A stretch of DNA of 64,000 bases from Emticicia aquatilis (GCF_014644295.1 NZ_BMKK01000006.1:186001-250000); one strand, 5' to 3'. Counted from the stretch's first letter, positions 16,250 to 25,164 are shown. The notes: a model not told the origin generated them from the letters alone. A program made the numbers and translations.

Positions 16250-16714
16250 ATGAACACCAATGCAAATGTAATTATTCGTGAAGGTACAATTGCCGAATGT
16301 ATTGAGATTTCTGAAAAAATACCCGAATTTTCGAGTGGAAATCACAGCGAAGAAAGCTACCTCCAACGATTATCAAACACACAATACTTGATTTTAGTTG
16401 CCGAAAAAGACCAGCAGGTCGTAGGCTTCAAGGTCGGATATGACCGCTATCAAGATGGTAGTTTTTATAGTTGGCTCGGTGGAGTTTTGTCCGAAAACCG
16501 AAAAGAAGGAATTGCTGCCCAATTGGCAAATGAGCAAGAGAAATGGGTTTCTGAACAAGGTTTTAGTTCGATTACGCTCAAAACTCGCAATCGTTTCGGA
16601 GCGATGCTGATTTTTGCCTTGAAAAATGGCTTTTTAATTGAAAATATAGAGATAAAGGAGAATGCTGAAGATAACAGAATTATTCTCCGAAAAATGTTAA
16701 AAATAGATAAATAG
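16250..16714 (+). CDS. GNAT family N-acetyltransferase
   Basis: 154 residues. The GNAT core is visible: an N-terminal NVIIREGTIAECIEISEKIP, a central YLILVAEKDQQVVGFKVGYD strand pair, the acetyl-CoA loop region in LGGVLSENRKEGIAAQLANEQEKW (R/Q-x-x-G-x-A pattern), and a C-terminal SSITLKTRNRFGAMLIFALKNGF. Substrate unknown. It starts 20 bp from the divergent lipB and is followed 8 bp later by def, so the two are likely co-transcribed; a role near the ribosome is possible but not shown. Confidence 0.8.
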   Translation: MNTNANVIIREGTIAECIEISEKIPEFSSGNHSEESYLQRLSNTQYLILVAEKDQQVVGFKVGYDRYQDGSFYSWLGGVLSENRKEGIAAQLANEQEKWVSEQGFSSITLKTRNRFGAMLIFALKNGFLIENIEIKENAEDNRIILRKMLKIDK

Positions 16715-16722
16715 TAAAGAAG

Positions 16723-17298
16723 ATGATATACCCAATTGTTGCTTACGGAGACCCTGTTCTGAGAAAAGAAGCCCGTGATATTGTGCAAGGAGAAATAGAC
16801 GTTAAGAAATTAGCGGCCGATATGTTTGAAACCATGTACGCTGCATCGGGAGTTGGCTTGGCGGCTCCGCAGATTGGCATGGATATTCGATTTTTTGTGG
16901 TTGATGGGACACCTATCAACGAAGGTGCAGAAACCGAAGAAGACATTGACCCATCATTGATTGATTTCAAGAAAGTGTTTATCAATGCCGAAATCATTGA
17001 AGAAGATGGCGACGAATGGGCTTATGAAGAAGGTTGTTTGAGTATTCCTGGGGTAAGAGCTGATGTTTATCGCCCAGAGTTTGTTACGATTCGTTATTTT
17101 GATACCGATTGGGTAGAACATACTGAAACTTACGAGGGTTTGGCAGCAAGAATTATTCAGCACGAATATGACCACATTGATGGTATTTTGTTTACTGACC
17201 ACCTGACATCGTTGAAAAAACAAATGTTGAAGAAAAAACTCACCAATATCACCAAAGGTGATGTGGATATTGAGTATCGAATGAAGTTTCCGAAGTAA
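16723..17298 (+). CDS. def: Peptide deformylase
   Basis: Removes the formyl group from nascent N-termini. 191 residues with the three family motifs: GVGLAAPQIG (motif 1), EEGCLSIPG (motif 2, metal-ligand Cys) and RIIQHEYDHIDG (motif 3, HExxH with two His ligands and catalytic Glu). N-terminus MIYPIVAYGDPVLRKEA is canonical. Lies 8 bp after the GNAT gene, with a palindromic repeat 4 bp after its stop. Confidence 0.96.
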   Translation: MIYPIVAYGDPVLRKEARDIVQGEIDVKKLAADMFETMYAASGVGLAAPQIGMDIRFFVVDGTPINEGAETEEDIDPSLIDFKKVFINAEIIEEDGDEWAYEEGCLSIPGVRADVYRPEFVTIRYFDTDWVEHTETYEGLAARIIQHEYDHIDGILFTDHLTSLKKQMLKKKLTNITKGDVDIEYRMKFPK

Positions 17299-17302
17299 AA
17301 TT

Positions 17303-17387
17303 ATAGAACGCTGATAATTATGATTTTTATGATTCGTTAAGATTTTATCATAAACTACCATAAAAATCATAACAATCTGTGTTCTAT
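17303..17387. repeat. Inverted repeat of ATGATTTTTATG type between def and the amidase gene
   Basis: Outer ATAGAAC / GTTCTAT and inner TTATGATTTTTATG / CATAAAAATCATAA arms, both perfect, 85 bp in total. AT-rich, without a terminal T-tract; it may terminate def transcripts or belong to the same class of intergenic palindromes. Confidence 0.65.
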
Positions 17388-17406
17388 TTTAATTTAAAAT
17401 CAGCAA

Positions 17407-18198
17407 ATGTCAGAAAATAGCAGCCAAAATCTAAGAATTTCGTTGGTTCAGACGAATCTCCATTGGGAAAACCCAACGGCGAACTTGGCTATGCTTGAAG
17501 AAAAAATTTTTGACATTGATGAATCGACTGATTTAATCATTTTGCCCGAAATGTTTACGACTGGCTTTTCGATGAAAGCCGAGCAGTTTGCCGAACCTAT
17601 GAACCTCACAACAACTCGTTGGATGAAGCAAATGGCGGCACAAACTGGGGCGGTCATTACGGGAAGTGTGATTATTAAGGAAGGAGAAAATTACTATAAT
17701 CGCTTGCTTTGGGTCACTCCAGAAGGTGAAGTTGATACCTATGACAAACGCCACCTGTTTAGAATGGCGAAAGAAAATGATGTATATGCCGAAGGCACTA
17801 AGCGACTCATCAAGACAATTAAAGGCTGGAAGATTTGTCCGCTTATTTGTTATGATTTACGTTTTCCAGTTTGGAGCAGAAACGTTAATCTCGACTACGA
17901 TTTATTGATTTACGTAGCCAACTGGCCTCAAGTGCGTATGTATCCGTGGGATTCTCTTTTGGTGGCTCGTGCCATCGAAAACCAAAGTTATGTGGTAGGT
18001 GTAAATCGTGTGGGCGAAGATGGTAATGGTTTTCCGCATTCGGGCAATTCGGCTGTCATTGATTTTACAGGAAAAGTACTTTTCCGTGAAATTGATAACG
18101 AAGTTATTCACCACCACACACTCGACCGCTCTTCGCTCGATGAGTTTCGCCAGCGTTTCCCTGCTTATTTAGATGCTGATAGTTTTGTGATTGGGTGA
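17407..18198 (+). CDS. Omega-amidase / nitrilase-superfamily amidohydrolase (YafV-like)
   Basis: 263 residues with the complete nitrilase catalytic triad: Glu in LIILPEMFTTGF, Lys in TYDKRHLFRM, Cys in CPLICYDLRFPVW. The F-(S/T)-M-x-A block after the Glu and the DKRHLF block match the YafV/Nit2-like branch, which hydrolyses alpha-ketoglutaramate and alpha-ketosuccinamate to clean up transamination side products. That specific substrate is an inference from family. The stop lies only 9 bp from the stop of the convergent oxidoreductase. Confidence 0.88.
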   Translation: MSENSSQNLRISLVQTNLHWENPTANLAMLEEKIFDIDESTDLIILPEMFTTGFSMKAEQFAEPMNLTTTRWMKQMAAQTGAVITGSVIIKEGENYYNRLLWVTPEGEVDTYDKRHLFRMAKENDVYAEGTKRLIKTIKGWKICPLICYDLRFPVWSRNVNLDYDLLIYVANWPQVRMYPWDSLLVARAIENQSYVVGVNRVGEDGNGFPHSGNSAVIDFTGKVLFREIDNEVIHHHTLDRSSLDEFRQRFPAYLDADSFVIG

Positions 18199-18207
18199 TT
18201 ACCTCAA

Positions 18208-19155
18208 TCAAACAACTTTTATAGAAACACTTCCCACTTTCATGCCTTTCTCGACGTATCGGTGTGCTTCGGCAACCTCCTCTAAACTATACTGTCTATC
18301 AATTATGGCACGCAAATGCCTTTTTTCGGCTAAATCTTTGAAAAACTCTACTTGTTCTTTCGTGTCTTTCGGAATCGGGAAAATAATTTTCTTGGTAAAA
18401 AGTGGCAAATAGACATTCTGAGATAAATACCCCAGTTCGGTCGAAAAGTATGTGCCGTTTTCTTTCAACAGTTTTTTGCACTTGAAAAACGAACTTTTGC
18501 CAACGGCATCAAAGACCAAATCAAACTTTTTATCGGTATCCGTAAAATCTTCTTTCGTATAATCTACCACAAAATCAGCTCCGAGAGTCTTGGCCAAAGC
18601 GAGATTTTTAGTATCGGTTACGGCTGTTACCTCCGCTCCGAAATATTTGGCCAACTGCAAACCCGAACTACCAATTGAGCCAGAAGTACCATTGATAAGT
18701 ATTTGGGTAGTTTTATCAATCTTGAATTTTGTTAGATAATTCAGAGCTAAATATGGGCCTTCACCAATACAAGCGGCTTCGTAGAAATTGAAGTTTTTGG
18801 GTTTAAGAGCAATAGAAGCACTTTCGGGTATGGCGAGGTATTCGGCGTGAGTGCCAAAGGTTGAAGTACTTAGTCCAAATATTTCATCTCCGACTTTGAA
18901 TGACTTTACGTTTTCGCCGATTTGCTCAATAACTCCCGCAAATTCGCTACCGAGTGTATGAAATCTTGGTTTAAAAAGTCCCGTAAATAATCTTGAAATA
19001 AAATATTCGGCAGAACGCAAACCCGTATCAGTTCGATTGACGGTTGTTGCATAAATTTTCACCAAAACTTCATTAGGCTTTGGCATAGGTTTCTCAATTT
19101 CTTGTAGTTTAAGTACATCAGCCGAGCCGTATTCAGTATTTATAATAGCTTTCAT
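18208..19155 (-). CDS. Zinc-independent MDR oxidoreductase (quinone-oxidoreductase-like)
   Basis: 315 residues, medium-chain dehydrogenase/reductase fold. N-terminal GroES-like half: MKAIINTEYGSADVLKLQEI, NEVLVKIYATTVNRTDTGLR, GSEFAGVIEQIGENV. The NAD(P) Rossmann half has ILINGTSGSIGSSGLQLAKY (modified GxGxxG-like) and VVDYTKEDF. Structural and catalytic zinc ligands of alcohol dehydrogenases are absent, so a quinone/enone reductase role is more likely than alcohol oxidation. Monocistronic, converging on the amidase gene with a 9-bp gap. Confidence 0.85.
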   Translation of the reverse strand: MKAIINTEYGSADVLKLQEIEKPMPKPNEVLVKIYATTVNRTDTGLRSAEYFISRLFTGLFKPRFHTLGSEFAGVIEQIGENVKSFKVGDEIFGLSTSTFGTHAEYLAIPESASIALKPKNFNFYEAACIGEGPYLALNYLTKFKIDKTTQILINGTSGSIGSSGLQLAKYFGAEVTAVTDTKNLALAKTLGADFVVDYTKEDFTDTDKKFDLVFDAVGKSSFFKCKKLLKENGTYFSTELGYLSQNVYLPLFTKKIIFPIPKDTKEQVEFFKDLAEKRHLRAIIDRQYSLEEVAEAHRYVEKGMKVGSVSIKVV

Positions 19156-19260
19156 AATCTTGTTTTTGATTCAAAACAAAAGCTAAGCAGCAAAATAAAC
19201 CACCAAATATTGACAAAAGGTAATAAAAGACTTTATTAGGATAAAATATAGGTAGAACCC

Positions 19261-19938
19261 TCACGCCGCCACAAAAAAATCCTGCACTTCGTGGGGTTGT
19301 ACTTTTATGACATTGGCCAACACCAAAACTATTAAAGTCCGAGAAGCTACTTTTCGTGGAATATTAGCAATGCTGGCGTAGGTATCTACCGTAATAGTTG
19401 GGTTTTCGGCCAAATATTTCATCAAAATTCGTTCTTTTTCTCCGTAATTAAACTTGATATTCAAGCCTTTTCGCTCGCCTTTCAGAATTTCTCGCATTTC
19501 TTTGCTGGCTTGCACTGAGCGGTCGGCTACACGTACATACGCCCGACGGTTTTCGGCAATCCCATCTAAATCTACGTAGTGTGGCTTAAACGGACTTTTC
19601 TGAATATCATAAATTAAAACCTCTCGCTCGCCCTCAACAATTAGGCGTTCGAGATGATAATCAATGGCAGGATAAATGTATTTTTCGATGGCTTTTTGCA
19701 GAATATACTCATCTTCATCGGGAAATTTCAAGCCTTTTATGCTCTTGTCATCGCCGATGCCCACAATCAATTTTCCACCATCGGTATTGGCGAAAGCGAC
19801 CATTTCCCTGACAATCTTCTCAGGGTGATTGGTTTTTAGTTTAAATTCTACGAACTTGTTTTCGCCGTGGCGAACCAGTTCTTTTAGTACCCGTAAATCA
19901 ATTTTTGACTGTTGGGTTGGTTGGTAATCCACCATCAT
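19261..19938 (-). CDS. AlbA_2/Schlafen-like ATP-binding-type domain protein
   Basis: About 226 residues from ATG 19938 (MMVDYQPTQQSKIDLRVLKE); an upstream in-frame ATG at 20037 would add a Lys/Phe-rich stretch that looks non-native, so the shorter start was chosen with moderate certainty. The AlbA_2 (Schlafen) core is clear: ENKFVEFKLKTNHPEKIVRE, MVAFANTDGGKLIVGIGDD, and later AYVRVADRSVQASKEMREIL. A C-terminal winged-helix-like segment follows (ERILMKYLAENPTITVDTYA). Such proteins are proposed DNA/RNA-binding regulators or nucleases; the role here is unknown. Confidence 0.75.
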   Translation of the reverse strand: MMVDYQPTQQSKIDLRVLKELVRHGENKFVEFKLKTNHPEKIVREMVAFANTDGGKLIVGIGDDKSIKGLKFPDEDEYILQKAIEKYIYPAIDYHLERLIVEGEREVLIYDIQKSPFKPHYVDLDGIAENRRAYVRVADRSVQASKEMREILKGERKGLNIKFNYGEKERILMKYLAENPTITVDTYASIANIPRKVASRTLIVLVLANVIKVQPHEVQDFFVAA

Positions 19939-20124
19939 TTCTCGAATGATTGGGTTATGGTTCTTTACAGCAGTCTTGTGTGGTGGAAAGAACGTAAAAA
20001 TCTTTTTTAAAAATATAGCTTTTGCCTTGATTATCAAAGAACCTCAACAAAATTTTCAAGTATTTAACACTTATTAGAATAAATAGTTTAAATTCGTCTG
20101 TTTTGTTTTCAACCCAATCAAACT

Positions 20125-21126
20125 ATGAAAAAAATTTTATTCTTGTCCTTATTCTCTATGAGTACTCACATTATTACTGCCCAATCAAAAACTATTGGTA
20201 AAATCGACCGTTATGATGCCGCCTTAGACAAAATCTTAGATGCGAACACCAAAATTGAAGTTTTGGGCGAAGGTTTCATTTGGTCGGAAGGCCCTGCTTG
20301 GGTAAAAGATGGCGAATATCTGTTGTTTTCGGATGTACCAGCCAATACGATTTATCGCTGGAAAAAAGGCGAAGAAATTACTGAGTTTTTAAAACCTTCG
20401 GGCTATACTGGAATTCCACCATACAGCGACGAACCTGGGAGTAACGGATTGATTATCAATCGAGTAGGAAATTTAGTTTCGTGCGAACACGGTGACCGCC
20501 GATTGGCAGAAATGCCATTAACTTTTGGCGGAAAACGTACATTGACCGATAATTATATGGGGAAACGCTTCAATAGCCCAAACGATGTGGTACAGAAATC
20601 GAACGGAGATTATTATTTTACCGACCCTCCTTATGGTTTACGCCAAAAAGAAGATGACCCAAGTCGTGAAACGCCACTTTTTGGCGTTTATAGAGTTGAT
20701 AAAACTGGGAAAACGACATTAATTATTGAGGATTTAACTCGCCCGAATGGTTTGGCATTTTCGCCCGATGAAAAAACACTTTACGTGGCACAATCTGACC
20801 CTGACCGTGCATATTTAATGGCTTATCCTGTTTCTGTTGATGGTAAAGTTGGAAAAGGACGAGTTTTCTACGATATGACTTCAATGGTAAAACAAGGACT
20901 AAAAGGCTTGCCCGATGGACTAAAAATTGATAAAAAAGGGAACATTTTTACGACAGGGCCAGGAGGAGTCTTGATTTTATCGCCCGAAGCTAAATTATTG
21001 GGAAGAATTGATACGGGCGAAGCAACGGCCAACTGTGCGTTCGGAAACGATGGTTCGGTGCTTTATATTACGGCCGATATGTATTTGCTAAAAGTACAAA
21101 CTCAGACAATTGGCAATGGTTTTTAA
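20125..21126 (+). CDS. Secreted SMP-30/gluconolactonase-family lactonase
   Basis: 333 residues, Sec signal peptide (MKKILFLSLFSMSTHIITA-QS). Six-bladed propeller of the SMP-30/LRE family: EGFIWSEGPAWVKDGEYLLFSD, FNSPNDVVQKSNGDYYFTDP, RPNGLAFSPDEKTLYVAQSD, LPDGLKIDKKGNIFTTGPGG. Metal-ligand positions appear kept (Glu in SEGPAW, Asn in SPNDV, Asp in LPDGLK). It probably opens sugar lactones such as gluconolactone in the periplasm. A gluconokinase-like FGGY gene is in the same window but 41 kb away. Confidence 0.85.
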   Translation: MKKILFLSLFSMSTHIITAQSKTIGKIDRYDAALDKILDANTKIEVLGEGFIWSEGPAWVKDGEYLLFSDVPANTIYRWKKGEEITEFLKPSGYTGIPPYSDEPGSNGLIINRVGNLVSCEHGDRRLAEMPLTFGGKRTLTDNYMGKRFNSPNDVVQKSNGDYYFTDPPYGLRQKEDDPSRETPLFGVYRVDKTGKTTLIIEDLTRPNGLAFSPDEKTLYVAQSDPDRAYLMAYPVSVDGKVGKGRVFYDMTSMVKQGLKGLPDGLKIDKKGNIFTTGPGGVLILSPEAKLLGRIDTGEATANCAFGNDGSVLYITADMYLLKVQTQTIGNGF

Positions 21127-21130
21127 ACAT

Positions 21131-21172
21131 TTGTGCCACACCTTATTGAATTAATAATAAGGTGTGGCACAA
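21131..21172. terminator. Bidirectional terminator (perfect 17-bp stem)
   Basis: TTGTGCCACACCTTATT / AATAAGGTGTGGCACAA around an 8-nt loop, followed by TTTT within the next few bases, exactly between the convergent lactonase and M16 genes. Confidence 0.85.
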
Positions 21173-21188
21173 AATTTTGATTTTATTC

Positions 21189-22472
21189 TTACTTCCCTCC
21201 TACTACCACTTCGCATAGTTCTTCGGTTTTGAGATAATTATTGACTATTTGCATCACATCTTCGGCCGAAACTGCATTTACTTGCTGAATATAATTTTGG
21301 TAAAAATCGCTCGGCAGGTTTTCTAAAATCACTACTTTTTGGCGGTCAGCTACCTCAAATGGTGTATTCAATGAACCGACAAACGAGCCAATCATATAAT
21401 TTTTGGCAGTTTCGAGTTCGTTTTCTGAAATTTGTTCGGTTTGTAGGCGAACAATTTCTTTGTGAATCTCGTCAATAGTTTGTTGAGTAAACTCCTTTTT
21501 TACATCGGTTCCGATAATCAAATAACCACCTTCTTTTTGCGGAATCAACGATGATGAAATACCGTAGGTAAAGCCTTTTTCTTCACGGATATTCTTCATT
21601 AATCGGCTGCCAAAGTACCCACCAAAAATTGTATTTGTAACTATAAACTTGAAAAAATCGGGGTGCGAACGATTGAACAATTTTCTTCCAACTCGAATTG
21701 AAGATTGTAAGTTTTCAGAGCGACTAACAAGTAGGTTTTCGCCAACTTTTGGAGTTTCAGGAAATTTCTCTTCTAATTTTTCTGGTGAACCTGCTGGAAT
21801 TTGCCCAAAACTTTCGTTCAAGGCTTTTATTTCTTCTTCACCGAAATTTCCTGATAAAAAAATCGTGAATGATTTTCCACTTATTTGTTTTGCATAAAAC
21901 TCACGAACTGCTTCGGGTATAATATTCTCGATAATGGCTTGATTGACCGATTTTCCGTAAGGATGATTAGCACCAAAAATCTGCTCTCTGAAAGTTTGGC
22001 TGGCCACAAAAGCGGTTTTTTCGAGATTAACTTTTAGGGTTTGTGAAGCAATATTTCTTTGCATTGAAAACTCAGCTTCGGGAAAAATCGACTCCGAAAT
22101 CATTTCTTTGAGCATCGGCAAAAGTTTTGTCAGATGCTTGGTTAGTCCATGAACCGTAATAGCCAAACGCTCGAACGATTGTGTGATTTCGGTAAAAGCA
22201 CCAAACTGGTCGAAAAACTCGCTAATTTCGGCGGCTTTATAATTTTTTGTGCCTTCAGTAAGCATTTTTGAAACAAAGAGAGATTCTCCGCCAATGGCAT
22301 CGAATTTACTACCCGCATCAAAAATCAATTCCAAACGCATTACTGGCTGCTCGCCTGCACGGATTGTATAAAGTGGAATGTTATTATCAAGATTTATCTT
22401 TTCAGCAGTCGGAATATTTACGTGTTCTACTTTCCTTGATGGTGGAGCAATGGTTCGGTCTAAAATCATCAA
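21189..22472 (-). CDS. M16-family peptidase-like protein lacking the zinc motif
   Basis: 427 residues, two-lobed M16 fold: AEKINLDNNIPLYTIRAGEQ, RLELIFDAGSKFDA in the first lobe, and VGRKLFNRSHPDFFKFIVTN, GGYFGSRLMKNIREEKGFTY, GISSSLIPQKEGGYLIIGTD in the second. The R/Y pair of the C-terminal lobe (REEKGFTYGISS) is kept. The HxxEH zinc motif, expected where the sequence reads GGESLFVSKMLTEGT, is absent: no His-x-x-Glu-His. So this looks like the inactive partner chain of a heterodimeric M16 enzyme, but no active partner gene adjoins it. Preceded by degP 156 bp upstream. Confidence 0.85.
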   Translation of the reverse strand: MMILDRTIAPPSRKVEHVNIPTAEKINLDNNIPLYTIRAGEQPVMRLELIFDAGSKFDAIGGESLFVSKMLTEGTKNYKAAEISEFFDQFGAFTEITQSFERLAITVHGLTKHLTKLLPMLKEMISESIFPEAEFSMQRNIASQTLKVNLEKTAFVASQTFREQIFGANHPYGKSVNQAIIENIIPEAVREFYAKQISGKSFTIFLSGNFGEEEIKALNESFGQIPAGSPEKLEEKFPETPKVGENLLVSRSENLQSSIRVGRKLFNRSHPDFFKFIVTNTIFGGYFGSRLMKNIREEKGFTYGISSSLIPQKEGGYLIIGTDVKKEFTQQTIDEIHKEIVRLQTEQISENELETAKNYMIGSFVGSLNTPFEVADRQKVVILENLPSDFYQNYIQQVNAVSAEDVMQIVNNYLKTEELCEVVVGGK

Positions 22473-22562
22473 AAATCTATTTATAATTTATCGAATATGG
22501 TGTCAGTGAAAACGCTGACGTAAATGTATAGCTAAAAAGTAAAATTTCAGCCTTCTACATAG

Positions 22563-22610
22563 AAAAACGCACTTATGAAGATAAAAGTTTATCGACACAA
22601 GTGCGTTTTT
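22563..22610 (-). terminator. Terminator after degP
   Basis: AAAAACGCACTT / AAGTGCGTTTTT, a perfect 12-bp stem with A-tract and T-tract ends, beginning 19 bp beyond the degP stop on the minus strand and before the M16 start. Confidence 0.8.
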
Positions 22611-22628
22611 ATTTACTCTCAACTATAT

Positions 22629-24161
22629 TTACTCTAAACTCAATCCGTAGCAGGTCGTACGAGCCGAACTTTGGTAAGTTCCGCAAATCATTACGCCTTC
22701 TTCTTCATTTTCTTTGGCTTCTTTGATGGCTGCCTTGAAATCATTTGCCGAATTGATGCGTTTGTCGCCCACTTTCATAATTACGAAACCTTCACGCATT
22801 TGTGTATAATCAGCAATATCTCCTTCGTAGATTTTCTTCACCATTACTCCACCCTGAATACCCATGCGTTGCTTGTCAGTTGATGAGAGTTCGGCCAATT
22901 CTACGCCTAATTTTTCAAGAACTTTGCTTTCTGAAACGATGTTATTTTTCACGATGTCTTTTCCACCATCACGATTGCGAAGCGTAACCTCAAAGTCTTT
23001 CAACGAACCATTGCGATTAACCGTTACACGAGTTGACTCACCTGGACGTTTACGGCCTATCATTTCTTGTAATTTCGGGCCGCTCTTAGTATCCATTCCA
23101 TCAACTTTCACAATTACGTCACCTTTTTGGATACCCGCTGCTTTTGCTGCACCATTTTCTACTACATCGGCTACGTAGATACCTTCATCGGTTTTGGTTT
23201 TAAATTCTTCGGCTTTTTTGCCGTCTAATTCAACCAAATTGATACCCAAATATCCACGTTGTACGTTTCCGTATTTTACAATATCTGCAGTTACTTTTTT
23301 AACGATTTCAGAAGGCACTGCAAACGCATAACCTGCATAAGCACCATTAGGGCTGGCAATGGCTGTGTTGATGCCAATTAATTCACCTTTAAGGTTTACC
23401 AAAGCACCACCACTATTACCAGGGTTTACGGCCGCATCAGTTTGGATAAACGACTCAATCGCATCGCTGGTGCGTTGATTACCACTTTCGCCATAACGAC
23501 GATACATTTGTTGTTGCTGTTTTTCGGCCAAAATACCAATACTACGTCCCTTTGCACTTACAATACCCGCCGTAACTGTCGATTCTAAGTTAAACGGATT
23601 ACCTACTGCTAATACCCACTCCCCAACTTTAACGTTATCAGAGTTAGCAAAAGTCATTGCTGGGTGCTTACCACCTTCGATTTTGATAACTGCTATATCG
23701 GTTGAAGGGTCAGTTCCGATGATTTTTGCAGTATAAGATTTGTGGTCAGATGTTACAACCTCTAATTCGGTAGCACCTTCTACTACGTGATTGTTAGTTG
23801 CGATATAGCCATCGTTGGTAATAATAACTCCCGAACCCGATGATTCTTGTTGTTGATTACGAGGCTGTCCGAAAGGATTTTCGCCACCAAAGAAATCATC
23901 AAAAATAGAGCGTTGCTGAGATACAGCTCGTACTGATTTTGCTTTGATATGCACCACCGAAGGTGTTGAGAGTTCGGCAGCATAAGTAAAGTCGCCCGGT
24001 ACACCTGCTGGGCCATCATAGTTTGCTAAGCGTGCGAGTGAAGGTTTTGAGGCTTCATTAAAAATTACGTCATTGCCCTGCAATCCGAGCAAGTGATAAC
24101 CTCCAATCGTGGCGATACTGCTCAATACAGCAATACCGATGGTTTTTACTGTGTTATTCAT
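22629..24161 (-). CDS. degP: Periplasmic serine protease Do/HtrA (DegP/DegQ-like)
   Basis: 510 residues. N-terminal membrane-anchor/signal (TIGIAVLSSIATIGGYHLLGL), then a trypsin-like domain with the catalytic triad His125 (TNNHVVEG), Asp155 (STDIAVIK) and Ser250 (NPGNSGGALV). Two PDZ domains follow, the first starting near RGYLGINLVELDGKKAEEFK, the second near KLGVELAELSSTDKQRMGIQ. It degrades or refolds misfolded envelope proteins. The regulatory Q-linker at ~205-230 contains QQQQMYRRYGESG. Two candidate TAnnTTTG boxes lie upstream on the minus strand (24388-24406). Confidence 0.92.
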   Translation of the reverse strand: MNNTVKTIGIAVLSSIATIGGYHLLGLQGNDVIFNEASKPSLARLANYDGPAGVPGDFTYAAELSTPSVVHIKAKSVRAVSQQRSIFDDFFGGENPFGQPRNQQQESSGSGVIITNDGYIATNNHVVEGATELEVVTSDHKSYTAKIIGTDPSTDIAVIKIEGGKHPAMTFANSDNVKVGEWVLAVGNPFNLESTVTAGIVSAKGRSIGILAEKQQQQMYRRYGESGNQRTSDAIESFIQTDAAVNPGNSGGALVNLKGELIGINTAIASPNGAYAGYAFAVPSEIVKKVTADIVKYGNVQRGYLGINLVELDGKKAEEFKTKTDEGIYVADVVENGAAKAAGIQKGDVIVKVDGMDTKSGPKLQEMIGRKRPGESTRVTVNRNGSLKDFEVTLRNRDGGKDIVKNNIVSESKVLEKLGVELAELSSTDKQRMGIQGGVMVKKIYEGDIADYTQMREGFVIMKVGDKRINSANDFKAAIKEAKENEEEGVMICGTYQSSARTTCYGLSLE

Positions 24162-24387
24162 GTGTTTTATGCCGTTGTTTTACAGTTAATATTTTATTTA
24201 CCTAATCGATTTTCAAAGCAGTTACTGGAAAATAGTTTATTCAAAAAGTTGCTTACCAAGTGTAGAATAATCATTCTTCGTAATCTACAATCTTATATCA
24301 GTAACTTATCTTATATTTCAATTATTTGTAATGTTTCTTCAAATAGTTTTGTGTTTATAACGAAATCAAGTCCGTTTTTGTTTCATG

Positions 24388-24406
24388 CAAATTTAACGCA
24401 AAAGTA
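24388..24406 (-). promoter_or_regulatory. Two overlapping-region -7 boxes for degP (TAAATTTG, TACTTTTG)
   Basis: On the minus strand, TAAATTTG (24395-24388) and TACTTTTG (24406-24399) both match TAnnTTTG, about 227-245 bp before the degP ATG, implying a long leader. The gap 24162-24608 otherwise holds only the terminator and hairpin near 24.55 kb. Confidence 0.4.
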
Positions 24407-24531
24407 TTGATGTAAATTCGGGTATTTGATGAATTTTAACAAATTTTAACTGAAAAAGTAAGTTGCGTTGGATAACCGAATCTTATTGCGTTATGAACGG
24501 TTATTTTAAGGAATAACGTTTTATCAATGCA

Positions 24532-24568
24532 AAGGGCAAAATACAAAGTAGATTTGCATTTTGCCCTT
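24532..24568. terminator. Terminator downstream of hsp20
   Basis: AAGGGCAAAAT / ATTTTGCCCTT, a perfect 11-bp stem, about 40-75 bp beyond the hsp20 stop on the minus strand. Confidence 0.65.
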
Positions 24569-24580
24569 ATTTTAATGTTT

Positions 24581-24602
24581 GAACGGGTCTTTCAACCCGT
24601 TC
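24581..24602. repeat. Short hairpin GAACGGGT-CTTTC-AACCCGTTC
   Basis: An 8-bp stem with a 5-6-nt loop, 7 bp past the hsp20 stop. It shares the '-GGTT/AACC-' closing style of the other intergenic hairpins here (26658-26720, 42220-42240) but a different stem. Confidence 0.5.
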
Positions 24603-24608
24603 TATCAA

Positions 24609-25034
24609 TTATGCAATTTCAATCAAGCGAGGCTCTTTTGGTTTTGCTTCTTCTTTTTTAGGAAGTTCTAAGCCTAAGATACCGTCGTTGTAGGTAGCTA
24701 CGATTTTTTCGCTATCTACAGTTTTTGGTAATGTAAACGAACGCTTGAATGTGCTGAAATTAAACTCTTTGCGAGTGTACTTTCCAACAGTCTCGGTGCT
24801 TTCCTCTTTTTTCTCAGTCGAGATAGTTAAAATATTTTCGTGAACGTTTACTTTAAAATCTTCTTTCTTCAAACCCGGTGCCGCTAATTCGATTTTGAAA
24901 GCTTCTTCACTTTCGATAACATTTACTGCTGGAAACGAATGTGTGTGTGCAGGAGCTACACGCTCGAAGTCATTTAAAAAACTACCTAATACTGCTGGGA
25001 AAACTGGTGCGAAATTTCTTACTAATGTTGCCAT
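24609..25034 (-). CDS. Hsp20/alpha-crystallin small heat-shock protein
   Basis: 141 residues, ATP-independent holdase chaperone in the cytosol. The alpha-crystallin domain spans about residues 36-130: VNVIESEEAFKIELAAPGLK, KEDFKVNVHENILTIS, and the A-x-x-x-n-G-(I/V)-L core in VATYNDGILGLELPKK near the C-terminus. The C-terminal extension carries PRLIEIA, a match to the IxI-like assembly motif (LIEI). Single gene. Its leader contains two hairpins that could be regulatory. Confidence 0.92.
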   Translation of the reverse strand: MATLVRNFAPVFPAVLGSFLNDFERVAPAHTHSFPAVNVIESEEAFKIELAAPGLKKEDFKVNVHENILTISTEKKEESTETVGKYTRKEFNFSTFKRSFTLPKTVDSEKIVATYNDGILGLELPKKEEAKPKEPRLIEIA

Positions 25035-25070
25035 GATTTTTATTGATTTTAATGTTTGTTTCTTTTTTAT

Positions 25071-25164
25071 GCCACACCGTTGTGGCGACGCAAACTTTTT
25101 ATCAATTTGTGTACCAGTTGAATTTTTCGGACTTTTTGACCGATTTCTGCGTTTTTGCAGAAAT
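25071..25164 (-). promoter_or_regulatory. Hairpins upstream of hsp20
   Basis: Two small inverted repeats lie upstream of the hsp20 ATG: GCCACA-CCGT-TGTGGC at 25071-25086, 36-52 bp from the ATG, and ATTTCTGC-GTTTTT-GCAGAAAT at 25143-25164. They could be part of a structured leader, but I see no ROSE or fourU element that covers the start site. Confidence 0.25.

Noticed and set aside
16230-16265. Longer lipB start at 16265
   Set aside because: It overlaps the divergent GNAT gene and adds residues unlike the family.
24093-24410. 105-codon open frame in the degP upstream region
   Set aside because: It overlaps the degP start on the other strand, with low-quality composition and no family.
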